Assembly: GCA_003561815.1 (NCBI GenBank)
Contig: PWVP01000016.1
Location: forward strand, 1 to 14,649
Source: Campylobacterota bacterium
Lineage (GTDB): Bacteria > Campylobacterota > Campylobacteria > Campylobacterales > SZUA-545
Direction: 5' to 3'
DNA length: 14,649 bases
The position numbers and the translations under genes are program-made. Under the pieces are notes generated by a model that worked only from the letters and a program-made list of their open reading frames with translations, ran no database searches and had not been told where the DNA came from. Below, piece by piece: positions 7,080 through 14,504 of the stretch. The first letter of the stretch is position 1; each line of letters begins with the position of its first letter.

Positions 7080-8269
7080 AGCTGGCGATCGTCGTGCCAC
7101 GCTATGGCCCTGAGATTGTTGGAGGCGCGGAAACATTCGCTCGGCAGTTGGCCGAGCAGCTCCCGACGTCGGAGTTTGAGGTCGAGGTCTGGACCACCTG
7201 CACCGACAATCTTGGGGAGGGCGGCAATGTCTACCCCCGGGGTCCGCAGCAGTTGAGAGGGGTATCGACCCACCGGTTTCCCGTTGACCCGCGCTTTCGC
7301 GACCCAGAGCTGTTTCACGAGTTGACCGCCAGGTTCATCAGCTGCGAACCCACGACGGTGCAGGACGAATACGCATGGATAGACAACAACGTGCATAGCC
7401 CGCAGCTATATGGCCACATCATCCAGCGCGGCAGGGAGTTCGACATCCTCCTCTTCATTCCATATCTTTACGGAATCACCTTTTATGGGGCGAGTATATG
7501 GCCGGATCGGACTGTCATATGGCCCTGTCTTCACGACGAGCCGTTCGCCCGCTTCCTGCAGACGCGGATCATGCTCGCTTCCTCTCGAGGCGTCATGTTT
7601 AACAGCGAAGCCGAGTTGGCCCTTGCCCAGGACCAGCTGGGAATCCCGGTGGCCCGGCCCTACGTAGTGGGGGGCACGATCAATGCGGTCGAATCTGATG
7701 CCTCCCGTTTCCGTGAGCGATCTCGTATCAACGAACCGTTTCTGCTTTACGCAGGGCGTCTCGATCCCACAAAGAACGTCCTTGAGTTGGTGGACTTCTT
7801 CGTGGCGTACAAGGAGGACCGACCTGGCCCACTGAAACTGGTCCTCATGGGCAAGGGTGATCTCTCGATAGCGGCTCACCCGGATGTTGAGGTCATCGGA
7901 TTTCAGAGCGAAGAGCGCAAGCAGGACGTCTACGCGGCAGCGACGGTCGCGGTGCAGCCATCCTTGAAGGAGAGCTTCTCCATCGTCATCATGGAGTCGT
8001 GGCTCGCTGGGGTGCCGGTACTGGTTCACGCTGGCTGCGATGTCACCCGGACTCACGTGCAACGGAGCAACGGAGGGCTCTACTATGCTTGTTTCTCCGA
8101 GTTCGCCGGGGTCCTGGACTGGTTTCTGAGCCATCCTCGCGAGCGCCAGCGCATGGCTGAGCTTGGTCGAGCGTACGTGAAGCGGAGGTACAGTCACGAC
8201 GCAGTGCTCGGGCGTTTCCGCCGAGCCGTTTCCCTGTGGACGGGGGAGGACTCAGTTGCCGCCGGTTAG
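7076..8269 (+). CDS. GT4 family glycosyltransferase
   Basis: 397-residue GT-B transferase, normal for GT4. It opens with 'MKLAIVVPRYGPEIVGGAETFARQL', where G16-G17 form the N-terminal Gly loop seen in retaining GT4 enzymes. The middle has 'WPCLHDEPFAR' and 'GVMFNSEAEL'. The C-terminal donor domain has 'LLYAGRLDPTKNVLELVDFF', with the R and K expected to contact the nucleotide diphosphate, and an EX7E motif, E299 and E307, in 'KESFSIVIME'. It starts at the ATG of an ATGA overlap with the small helical protein; the upstream SD is weak, suggesting translational coupling. It lies between the two paralogous two-domain GTs together with the next gene. The enzyme looks complete and active; sugar specificity is not readable. 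Confidence 0.9.
   Translation: MKLAIVVPRYGPEIVGGAETFARQLAEQLPTSEFEVEVWTTCTDNLGEGGNVYPRGPQQLRGVSTHRFPVDPRFRDPELFHELTARFISCEPTTVQDEYAWIDNNVHSPQLYGHIIQRGREFDILLFIPYLYGITFYGASIWPDRTVIWPCLHDEPFARFLQTRIMLASSRGVMFNSEAELALAQDQLGIPVARPYVVGGTINAVESDASRFRERSRINEPFLLYAGRLDPTKNVLELVDFFVAYKEDRPGPLKLVLMGKGDLSIAAHPDVEVIGFQSEERKQDVYAAATVAVQPSLKESFSIVIMESWLAGVPVLVHAGCDVTRTHVQRSNGGLYYACFSEFAGVLDWFLSHPRERQRMAELGRAYVKRRYSHDAVLGRFRRAVSLWTGEDSVAAG
8242..8250 (+). promoter_or_regulatory. Strong ribosome binding site for a TTG start at 8256
   Basis: GGGGGAGGA ends five bases before TTG 8256. It lies inside the end of the upstream GT gene and is among the strongest SD sites in the window. It supports the unusual TTG start and a 14-base gene overlap over the next in-frame ATG at 8283, which has no good SD. 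Confidence 0.75.
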
Positions 8270-9341
8270 GGCTATCCACCAGATGGCGCCCGGCTTCTCA
8301 TCTGGAGACGCCATCGGCAATCAGATGTGTCGCATGCGGGCTCTGTTCCGCGAGTGGGGATATGAGTCACAGGTGTACGCGCCCATAAGGGATCAGCGCC
8401 TGCCCGACGCGGGCTTGCCTCCCTCAGATTACCCTGCCCATCCCGATAGCGTACTCGTCTATCACTACTCTGCCTATTCGCCTCTGAATGATCTCGTCCT
8501 CGCTCTGCCTGACAAAGTGGTCTTCTACTACCACAACGTCACTCCTCACCATTTCTTCCGTCCGTACGATCCGGATTTCGCTGCCCGGCTCGCGCGGGGG
8601 CGAGATGAGGTCAGGCGGTTCAAAGACTGCTTTCGGGCTTGGTCCGATTCAGAGTACAACGCACGGGATTTGACCGAGATGGGTTTTGGGTCCGTAACCG
8701 TAATACCTCTGTTCATCTACATTGACGAACTATTGTCAACTGCCGAGAGTCCGCAGGCCCGTCGCATTGCTCACCGCTACTCCGACGGATGGGTCAATTG
8801 GCTTTTTGTGGGGCGCCTGGCTCCGAACAAGTGTCAGCACGACGTCATCGGCGCGTTCAAGTACTATCATCGAAGCATCAACCCCCTCTCACGTCTGTTC
8901 CTGGTGGGTTCAGATGGGGGCTTACCCACTTACCGGCGTGAGTTGGAGTTGCTCGGGGCAGATCTAGTGCCGGAGTGCCTATACTTGCCTGGCGCTGTGA
9001 GTTTCGAGGATCTCACCGGCTACTACCGGGCAGCGTCTTTGTTCGTTTCGATGAGCGAACACGAAGGCTTCGGCATACCTCTGATTGAGGCCATGGGCTT
9101 CGACATACCGGTCTTGGCCTTCAAGGCTGCCGCCGTTCCTGAGACCTTGGGCGGAGCGGGCGTGTTAGTCAAGGGTAAGCACTACGGTGTGATCGCAGAA
9201 ATGGCGGAGCTTCTCACCCGTAACCGACACCTGCGTCGACGCATCATCGAGAAGCAGCGCGAACGCTTGCGCCAACTCACACCTCAGAGAGCACGGACTG
9301 CGTTGCTGGAAGCCGTTCAGAACTTGCAGGCCAATGGATAG
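8256..9341 (+). CDS. GT4 family glycosyltransferase, TTG start
   Basis: 361-residue GT-B transferase. The TTG start is supported by a strong SD (GGGGGAGGA) and gives an N-terminus 'PPVRAIHQMAPGFSSGDAIGNQMCRM', the usual first strand and Gly-containing loop of this GT4 branch. It also shows 'VFYYHNVTPHHFF', 'AWSDSEYNARDL', the donor-domain strand 'WLFVGRLAPNKCQHDVIGAF' with the R and K phosphate contacts, and EX7E as E270 and E278 in 'EHEGFGIPLIEAM'. The 'YYHN.TP' segment resembles GT4 enzymes of O-antigen clusters that act on short lipid-linked acceptors, but that is only a likeness. Overlaps of 14 bases upstream and 8 bases downstream place it firmly in the same transcript. All expected catalytic residues are present. 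Confidence 0.9.
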   Translation: MPPVRAIHQMAPGFSSGDAIGNQMCRMRALFREWGYESQVYAPIRDQRLPDAGLPPSDYPAHPDSVLVYHYSAYSPLNDLVLALPDKVVFYYHNVTPHHFFRPYDPDFAARLARGRDEVRRFKDCFRAWSDSEYNARDLTEMGFGSVTVIPLFIYIDELLSTAESPQARRIAHRYSDGWVNWLFVGRLAPNKCQHDVIGAFKYYHRSINPLSRLFLVGSDGGLPTYRRELELLGADLVPECLYLPGAVSFEDLTGYYRAASLFVSMSEHEGFGIPLIEAMGFDIPVLAFKAAAVPETLGGAGVLVKGKHYGVIAEMAELLTRNRHLRRRIIEKQRERLRQLTPQRARTALLEAVQNLQANG

Positions 9342-11883
9342 CCCGCTGATCTGCACAGTCATCGCCAAGAACTACCTCGCCCAGGCTCGCTGCCTGACGG
9401 ATTCGTTTCTTCGACACCACCCAGACGGCGAGGTCTACGTCCTGCTTATAGACGAAATCGGGGAGTATTTTGACCCTGCTGAGGAACGCTTCGCGACGGT
9501 CAGGCTGGACGAGATCGGCATCCCGGACTTGCTGACCATGATTCGCCGCTACACAGTGCTCGAGCTAAGCACCGCGGTGAAGCCTTTCTTTCTGGAGTAC
9601 CTGTTCGAGGTGTTGGACCGCGATAAGATCTGTTACTTCGACCCCGACATCTACTTCTATAACCCCGTGAGAGAGATCTGGGACTTGCTGGACTCGTATG
9701 GGATAGTGTTGACCCCACATCTGCTGGATTTCCTGGAGGACGAGTATTGGCCCAACGAGCTCGATGTGCTGCGCTCAGGCTCATACAATCTGGGTTTTAT
9801 CGGCCTGTACCGATCCGCAGAGCTGACCAGGTTGCTCCGTTGGTGGCAGCGCAAGATGGCTGAGCACTGTGTCGTTGCCCTCGATAAGGGGCTCTTCGTC
9901 GACCAGAAGTGGATGGACCTAGCACCGAGTCTCTTTCGCGGCGTCCATGTCTACCGGGATCCAGGCTCTAACGTAGCCTACTGGAATCTGAAGAACCGGC
10001 GAGTGCAATCATCAAGCGCTGGGTACACCGTCAATGGCGTCCCACTCAAGTTCTTCCACTTCAGCGGTTTCTCACCCAAGCGGATGAACAGCATCTCCAA
10101 GTATCAGGATCGCTTCACTCTCCGCGATCTTCCAGGCGCGAGACCCCTCTTCGAGGGTTATCGCGACTGCCTGGTTGCCCACGGCTATGCCCACATCCGC
10201 AGATGGCCGTACACGCACAACTGCCCCGCTCCGTCAGGGGTGAGAATACCGGACCAGGCGCGCCGGTTATGGAACGAGTGGGAAGCTCGGGGCCGGCGTG
10301 GCGAATCGGTGAACTCGGCCTCCGACGCGCATGCCGTGGACGAATTCCTGTCGTGGATCAACGAACCTGCCGAGGCGGATCCTGAAAGCCCGACCCTGAC
10401 GCGCCTGGCGCTGGTCATCTACCAAGACCGGCGTGACCTTCAGCAGATGTTCCCGGATGTGCTGGGCGTGGACCGCAGCCGATACGTCAGTTGGTTCTTG
10501 AGCAGGGCGCAAGCCGAGTTTGGTCTGGATGACTTCTTCATCCGCCCCATGAGGCAGACCGAAGGTGTAGCCGCGTCTGGCAGGCCCATTCGTGATCTCA
10601 GCACTCGGCTTTACGTGAATGTCACCAATAGTCTGTTTCGCATCGGTGTCGGTGGATGGTTGGAGGACCTACTTGGCCGGCGTTTCGTCAATCGCGTGCG
10701 TGAACTCTTCCTGCCAACAGGCCCTGACAAAGCACGAGACCATCTTAGTCCCCTTGAGGGACGCCGGTCTCAAGTCCCCTGTCCACTGGGACTGAATACC
10801 GTGGAGTATGCATATGACGACTCCCCTGACCGAGCGAGCGCCGCGGTCTGGGCGCAAGCTGTGCAGGAGCATGGGTTTCCGGTAGCATACAGCCGGGTAT
10901 CCAGCCGTGCAGCTGATGAGGAAGATCGTCAGGCTCTTTCGGTCCCCGAAGCGCATCCGTACAGATTCAACTGTCTCCACGTCGATGTCGATCAGGTCGA
11001 GATCGCCTGTGAGGAATTGGGGGATGCGTTCTTCGCCGGCAAGTACAATATCGGTTTCTGGGGCTGGCAGGTGAGTCCATTTCCCGACGACTGGACCGAT
11101 CGGTTTCGGTTCTTCGACGAGATCTGGGTCGCCAGCAGCTTCGTCCAGAACTTGCTGGCGCCGGTGTCTCCGATCCCAGTCATCGTCATCGGCATACCTG
11201 TCGCAGCGGCTGGCGATGCAGAAGCCACCCGGACCCAAGTCGGGCTGCCTGAGAATCGGTTCTTGTTTCTGTCTGTGTTCGATGTGCTGAGTGGAATCGA
11301 GCGGAAGAACCCCTATGGTGTCATCGATGCCTATCAACGTGCCTTCGGCTCCACACCCAGTCAGACCCAGCTGGTGATCTGGGCAGCGAATCTCCACCGA
11401 TTTCCCGAACACGCCAGACGCCTGAAGCGAGCCGTTGACTCTGTTGCTGGGACTCTCATTGACAGAGATCTTCGCCACCCGGGAGTTGGAGGCTTGATCC
11501 GCAATGCCGATGCCTATGTCTCGCTGCACCGATCGGAAGGCTTCGGCTGGTCCATCGCCAAGGCTATGCGACTTGGGATACCAACGATTGCGACCGACTA
11601 CTCAGCACCCCAGGATTACTTGACCGTCAGTAACGGGTACCCGGTCGGCTACAGGTTGACGGAGATGGGAAAGGAGTGCGGTCCCTGTAGCAGCGGGAGC
11701 ATCTGGGCTGATGCCGACCTCGACCACGCTGCTGCACAGATGCAGCGATTGGTCGAACACCCAGAAGAGGCAAGGCGCAAGGGCCGGCAGGCCGCCAGCG
11801 ACATCCGAAGGCTCTACGGCCGTGAGGTGGTTGCGAACCGGATGGTGGAGCGGCTGAAGAGGATATCTTCCTGGAATCGTTAG
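9334..11883 (+). CDS. Two-domain glycosyltransferase, paralogue of the 4003-6537 protein, with degenerate GT4 half
   Basis: 849 residues, collinear with the 4003-6537 protein. The N-terminal half is well kept: 'ICTVIAKNYLAQARCL', 'ELSTAVKPFF', DxD as D103 and D105 in 'CYFDPDIYFY', 'FVDQKWMDL' and 'KFFHFSGFSP'. The linker has 'RRDLQQMFPDVL'. The C-terminal GT4 half still has 'RKNPYGVIDAYQRAF' and 'HRSEGFG', but four sites expected to matter have changed. The Gly loop 'TGVGESAR' has become 'DSPDRASA' (495-502). 'WFWELE' has become 'WGWQVS', E to Q at 579. The second Glu of EX7E has become Lys at 743 (codon AAG, 11560-11562). 'YGGNTDF' has become 'YSAPQDY'. The frame is intact with no stop, so this is not an ordinary pseudogene. 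I infer an active N-terminal transferase with an inactive or re-purposed GT4 half. Confidence 0.88.
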   Translation: MDSPLICTVIAKNYLAQARCLTDSFLRHHPDGEVYVLLIDEIGEYFDPAEERFATVRLDEIGIPDLLTMIRRYTVLELSTAVKPFFLEYLFEVLDRDKICYFDPDIYFYNPVREIWDLLDSYGIVLTPHLLDFLEDEYWPNELDVLRSGSYNLGFIGLYRSAELTRLLRWWQRKMAEHCVVALDKGLFVDQKWMDLAPSLFRGVHVYRDPGSNVAYWNLKNRRVQSSSAGYTVNGVPLKFFHFSGFSPKRMNSISKYQDRFTLRDLPGARPLFEGYRDCLVAHGYAHIRRWPYTHNCPAPSGVRIPDQARRLWNEWEARGRRGESVNSASDAHAVDEFLSWINEPAEADPESPTLTRLALVIYQDRRDLQQMFPDVLGVDRSRYVSWFLSRAQAEFGLDDFFIRPMRQTEGVAASGRPIRDLSTRLYVNVTNSLFRIGVGGWLEDLLGRRFVNRVRELFLPTGPDKARDHLSPLEGRRSQVPCPLGLNTVEYAYDDSPDRASAAVWAQAVQEHGFPVAYSRVSSRAADEEDRQALSVPEAHPYRFNCLHVDVDQVEIACEELGDAFFAGKYNIGFWGWQVSPFPDDWTDRFRFFDEIWVASSFVQNLLAPVSPIPVIVIGIPVAAAGDAEATRTQVGLPENRFLFLSVFDVLSGIERKNPYGVIDAYQRAFGSTPSQTQLVIWAANLHRFPEHARRLKRAVDSVAGTLIDRDLRHPGVGGLIRNADAYVSLHRSEGFGWSIAKAMRLGIPTIATDYSAPQDYLTVSNGYPVGYRLTEMGKECGPCSSGSIWADADLDHAAAQMQRLVEHPEEARRKGRQAASDIRRLYGREVVANRMVERLKRISSWNR
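9359..9377 (+). repeat. 19-base direct repeat shared with 4028-4046
   Basis: Identical to the block at 4028-4046, in the same codon positions of the paralogous gene. The paralogy extends well beyond this block at protein level; this is the longest identical stretch I noticed at the gene starts. Confidence 0.9.
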
Positions 11884-13164
11884 ATGGGCAATATTCTGTT
11901 CGTCACTCCATTCTATGCTCCCTTCGTGGGCGGCGCGCGCGCCTTTCTGGAGGCCTCCGGTCGCAGGTTGGTAACCGATGACTACAGCGTAACCGTGCTA
12001 ACCACCACGGCGCGGAACGCGACGGACTTCTGGAGGCCGCCGGATCCAGCCTTGCCACGGTTGCCCAATCGAGAGACACTGCACGGCGTAAGCGTCGAAC
12101 GTGTGTCCCTGAGCTCCCCCCGACCCGCGCCCTACCCCTTCGGCCTGCTGCGTCGAGCCAGCCATATGTTGCATCGGACTCCGTTGCCAGCCTCGATCCA
12201 GCGAAGCCTACTCAGATCCTTGGGCCGCTGGATGCCTTCGTTGCCTGGGCTCGACGATACTTTCGGTCAATTGGTTCCCAATGCCGATCTCGTTCACGTT
12301 GTGGATGGCAGTTGGGATGGCCTATTCACCGCCGCCGCGGGGTCCGCGCAGCTTCATCGCAAGCCCTTGGTCGCCATGCCTCTTATGCACCTTGGTGACA
12401 CCAGCGTGGGCTCTCGCTTCCAGATGGCCCACCAGGTCGAAGTATATCGGGCCTCGGACGCGCTCGTGGCTCTGTCCTGCCTGGAGGCAAACGCCTTTGG
12501 CGAACTCGGTGTGCCATCGGATCGCATCCACGTCCTTCGAATGGGTGTGGATCCCCGGTGGGGGGATCAGAGTGGGCATCCCGCTGACTTTCGACAGCGC
12601 TACGGCCTTCGTGACCCCGTGATCGCATTCCTTGGGGCACATACCTACGACAAGGGATTGTTCACCCTCGTCCGGGCTGTAGCTCGGTTGAACGGGCAGG
12701 GCATCCGGGTACAATTGGTCTCCGCGGGACCCCAAGGCGAGCAGCTGATCGGGTTTGCTCAGGACCAGTCGCAGCAGGTTCGAGACACCGTGCGTAACCA
12801 GGTCAAGGTGCTGGGAGAAGTGAGCGAGCAGCTGAAGCACGAGCTGCTGGCTGCCTGCGACATGCTGGCGCTGCCAAGCCGGGTGGACGCCTTTGGCATT
12901 GTGTTGGTCGAAGCGGGACTCCACGGGAAGCCAGTCGTTGGAGCCGACGCTGGCGGGATCCCTGAGGTGATCGAGCAGGGCGTCACGGGACTACTGGTCC
13001 CCTTTGATGACGAATCGGCTCTGGCCCGGGCCATCCAGAAGCTGGTCACGAACCCCAGGCTGTCCGCCCGGCTGGGGGCCGCCGGTCGCCGCCATGTACT
13101 GAGTAGGTACACCTGGGACCACACGTATCGATCCCTGGTGGAAATCTACCTTGGCATCTTGTAG
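11884..13164 (+). CDS. GT4 family glycosyltransferase (PimB/WcaL-like architecture)
   Basis: 426-residue GT-B transferase whose ATG directly follows the upstream TAG, with no spacer and no strong SD, so translational coupling is likely. The N-terminal domain opens 'ILFVTPFYAPFVGGARAFLEA' with G16-G17. The hinge has 'VALSCLEANAF' and 'IHVLRMGVDP'. The donor domain has 'VIAFLGAHTYDKGLFTLVRAV' with the expected Lys, 'LGEVSEQLKHELLAACDMLALPS', then D335 and E343 in 'VDAFGIVLVEAG', and 'ADAGGIPEVI' with 'GVTGLLVPFDD'. The first acidic position of EX7E is Asp rather than Glu, a substitution I recall in other GT4 proteins with 'DAFGIV.LEA' and do not regard as damage. Typical for a mannosyl- or glucosyltransferase-like family member, but the substrate is not determined. 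Confidence 0.9.
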   Translation: MGNILFVTPFYAPFVGGARAFLEASGRRLVTDDYSVTVLTTTARNATDFWRPPDPALPRLPNRETLHGVSVERVSLSSPRPAPYPFGLLRRASHMLHRTPLPASIQRSLLRSLGRWMPSLPGLDDTFGQLVPNADLVHVVDGSWDGLFTAAAGSAQLHRKPLVAMPLMHLGDTSVGSRFQMAHQVEVYRASDALVALSCLEANAFGELGVPSDRIHVLRMGVDPRWGDQSGHPADFRQRYGLRDPVIAFLGAHTYDKGLFTLVRAVARLNGQGIRVQLVSAGPQGEQLIGFAQDQSQQVRDTVRNQVKVLGEVSEQLKHELLAACDMLALPSRVDAFGIVLVEAGLHGKPVVGADAGGIPEVIEQGVTGLLVPFDDESALARAIQKLVTNPRLSARLGAAGRRHVLSRYTWDHTYRSLVEIYLGIL

Positions 13165-13170
13165 ACGTTG

Positions 13171-13176
13171 AGAGGG
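13171..13176 (+). promoter_or_regulatory. Ribosome binding site for the GTG start at 13182
   Basis: AGAGGG ends five bases before GTG 13182, within the 17-base gap after the upstream stop. This decides the GTG start and gives an N-terminus that begins directly at the first strand of the GT4 fold. Confidence 0.7.
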
Positions 13177-13181
13177 ATAAC

Positions 13182-14447
13182 GTGCACATTGCGCTGGTCG
13201 TTCACAAGCTGCCACCAAGCAGCCTCGGGGGAACCGAGATCTACACCCGCAACCTGGCACGGACCATGTCGGAACACCACGAGGTCTCGGTCTTCTACAG
13301 AGACGATGGCGACGGTGGCGCCTTCCGGGATGATTGGCAGGATCGTGATGGATTCCGCGCGCGGCGGGTCGGTCGCCCCTTCCGCGCGGACAAGGCCGGT
13401 CCGCTGGCCTTGTTTGCAGATACGTTCTTCAATCGGGATGTAGAGCGGGCCTTCCAAGGCTTCTTGGACGAGGTGCAACCGGACCTGGTTCACTTCCAGC
13501 ACTTGATGCTACTGTCCTATCGTCTGATGGCCCAGGCGAAGGCGCGCGGTATTCCTGCTCTACTGACCCTTCACGACTACTGGTTCTTCTGCTCCAACTC
13601 TCAGCTAATCTGGCCCGGGGGAGAGATCTGCCAGGGTAAAGCGTGGGGGATGAACTGCGCGCGATGCGCCACCGCGCGGATGGGTCAACCGTGGCTGGTG
13701 GCTGCCCGACCAATGATCGCCGCGTTGCTTCAGCTTCGTGATACGCTTGTGCGCCAGGCTGCCCTGCAAGCTGATCGATTTGTTGCCCCGTCGAGGTTCC
13801 TCATTGATCGCTATGTGGCAGATGGTTTCCCGTCCGGGCGATTCACGTTCCTGGAGAATGGGCTTGACGTTGCCCGTATCCGCTCCTTGACCAGTTCGCT
13901 GCAATCAGGCGATCGACTGCGGGTCACCTATCTGGGCTCGCTGGCCTGGCAGAAGGGTGTGCACATCCTCGTGAATGCGTTTCGCCCCTTGCCGACTGAC
14001 CAGGCCGTGCTCCGGATATTCGGGAATCCCGATACGTTCCCCGCGTACTCAGCCAACCTCCGCAATCTAGCGAACCAGTCTAATATCTCCCTTGAGGGCA
14101 GCGTACCCAATGAGTTGGTGGGCCGCGTGCTGGCTGAGACGGACATTCTTGCTGTGCCCTCCCTGTGGTACGAGAACTCTCCCGTCGTCATTCAGGAGGC
14201 CCGTGCAGCTGGCGTGCCCGTGCTGGCGTCGGCCCATGGCGCCTTGAAGGAGAAGGTCCGTGACGGCGTTGATGGGCTCCTGGTCCCTCCCGGCGATGAG
14301 GCTGCCTGGGAGGCGGCGCTTGTGCGAGTGATGACCGACTCGGATCTTGTGGCCCGGCTTCGAGCCAACGTTGAGCCACCGATGACCCTGGCAGAGCATA
14401 CGGCTCAGCTACAGCGCATCTATCAACAACTCGTTGACAGACCCTAG
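13182..14447 (+). CDS. GT4 family glycosyltransferase with four-cysteine insert
   Basis: 421-residue GT-B transferase from GTG 13182, with an SD AGAGGG. The N-terminus 'MHIALVVHKLPPSSLGGTEIYTRNLA' has the Gly loop G16-G17. 'PDLVHFQHLMLLS' and 'TLHDYWFFC' follow. Four cysteines cluster at 137, 150, 159 and 162 (CX12CX8CX2C) around 'PGGEICQGKAWGMNCARC'. A similar Cys-containing 'HDYW..C' region is, as I recall, found in a subset of GT4 proteins; a metal site is possible but unproven. The donor domain shows 'VTYLGSLAWQKGVHILVNAF', then EX7E as E331 and E339 in 'WYENSPVVIQEA', 'SAHGALKEKV' and 'GLLVPPGDE'. It is the last gene before a 57-base gap, and its final codons hold the -35 box of the next promoter. 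Confidence 0.9.
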   Translation: MHIALVVHKLPPSSLGGTEIYTRNLARTMSEHHEVSVFYRDDGDGGAFRDDWQDRDGFRARRVGRPFRADKAGPLALFADTFFNRDVERAFQGFLDEVQPDLVHFQHLMLLSYRLMAQAKARGIPALLTLHDYWFFCSNSQLIWPGGEICQGKAWGMNCARCATARMGQPWLVAARPMIAALLQLRDTLVRQAALQADRFVAPSRFLIDRYVADGFPSGRFTFLENGLDVARIRSLTSSLQSGDRLRVTYLGSLAWQKGVHILVNAFRPLPTDQAVLRIFGNPDTFPAYSANLRNLANQSNISLEGSVPNELVGRVLAETDILAVPSLWYENSPVVIQEARAAGVPVLASAHGALKEKVRDGVDGLLVPPGDEAAWEAALVRVMTDSDLVARLRANVEPPMTLAEHTAQLQRIYQQLVDRP

Positions 14448-14462
14448 CAGGACTGGTAGAAT
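14434..14462 (+). promoter_or_regulatory. Sigma70-type promoter with extended -10, driving the last gene
   Basis: TTGACA (14434-14439, six of six consensus) is followed after exactly 17 bases by TAGAAT (14457-14462, five of six). TGG immediately precedes the -10 box, an extended -10 element. The expected transcription start is about seven bases downstream, near 14469, leaving a leader of roughly 36 bases before the TTG start at 14505. The -35 box lies inside the last codons of the preceding GT gene (stop 14445-14447). It is the only site of this quality that I noticed. Confidence 0.7.
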
Positions 14463-14493
14463 GATGCGGAAACGCCAGACGCGATCTCGCACT

Positions 14494-14498
14494 GAGGG
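14494..14498 (+). promoter_or_regulatory. Ribosome binding site for the TTG start at 14505
   Basis: GAGGG six bases before TTG 14505. The in-frame TGA at 14493-14495 overlaps this site, so no start further upstream is possible in this frame, and TTG 14505 is the only start codon before the conserved N-terminal strand. Confidence 0.7.
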
Positions 14499-14504
14499 CT
14501 CACG

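Noticed and set aside
7406..8197. 263-codon open frame on the minus strand
   Set aside because: It lies wholly opposite a GT4 gene with all expected motifs; its translation shows no recognisable domain. Long antisense frames are common in GC-rich coding DNA.
10669..11529. 286-codon open frame on the minus strand
   Set aside because: It mirrors the codons of the two-domain GT on the plus strand and a similar shadow occurs at the matching place of the paralogue (5518-6069), as expected from shared codon structure, not from a real gene.
9334..11883. Pseudogene status for the second two-domain GT
   Set aside because: The frame is full length with no stop or frameshift and the N-terminal half keeps its motifs, so selection probably still acts on the protein.
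11932..11943. GC palindrome GGCGCGCGCGCC as an operator or hairpin
   Set aside because: It lies inside codons for the Gly loop of a GT4 gene, with no T-run or promoter nearby; a chance product of GC-rich codons.
12886..12912. Loss of the first Glu of EX7E (Asp 335) in the 11884-13164 GT4 as a sign of inactivation
   Set aside because: Asp is a conservative change that I recall in other members with 'DAFGIV.LEA', and all other motifs are intact.
14448..14504. Rho-independent terminator in the 57-base gap
   Set aside because: No stable GC hairpin followed by a T-run is visible; the gap holds the -10 box, a short leader and an SD site.
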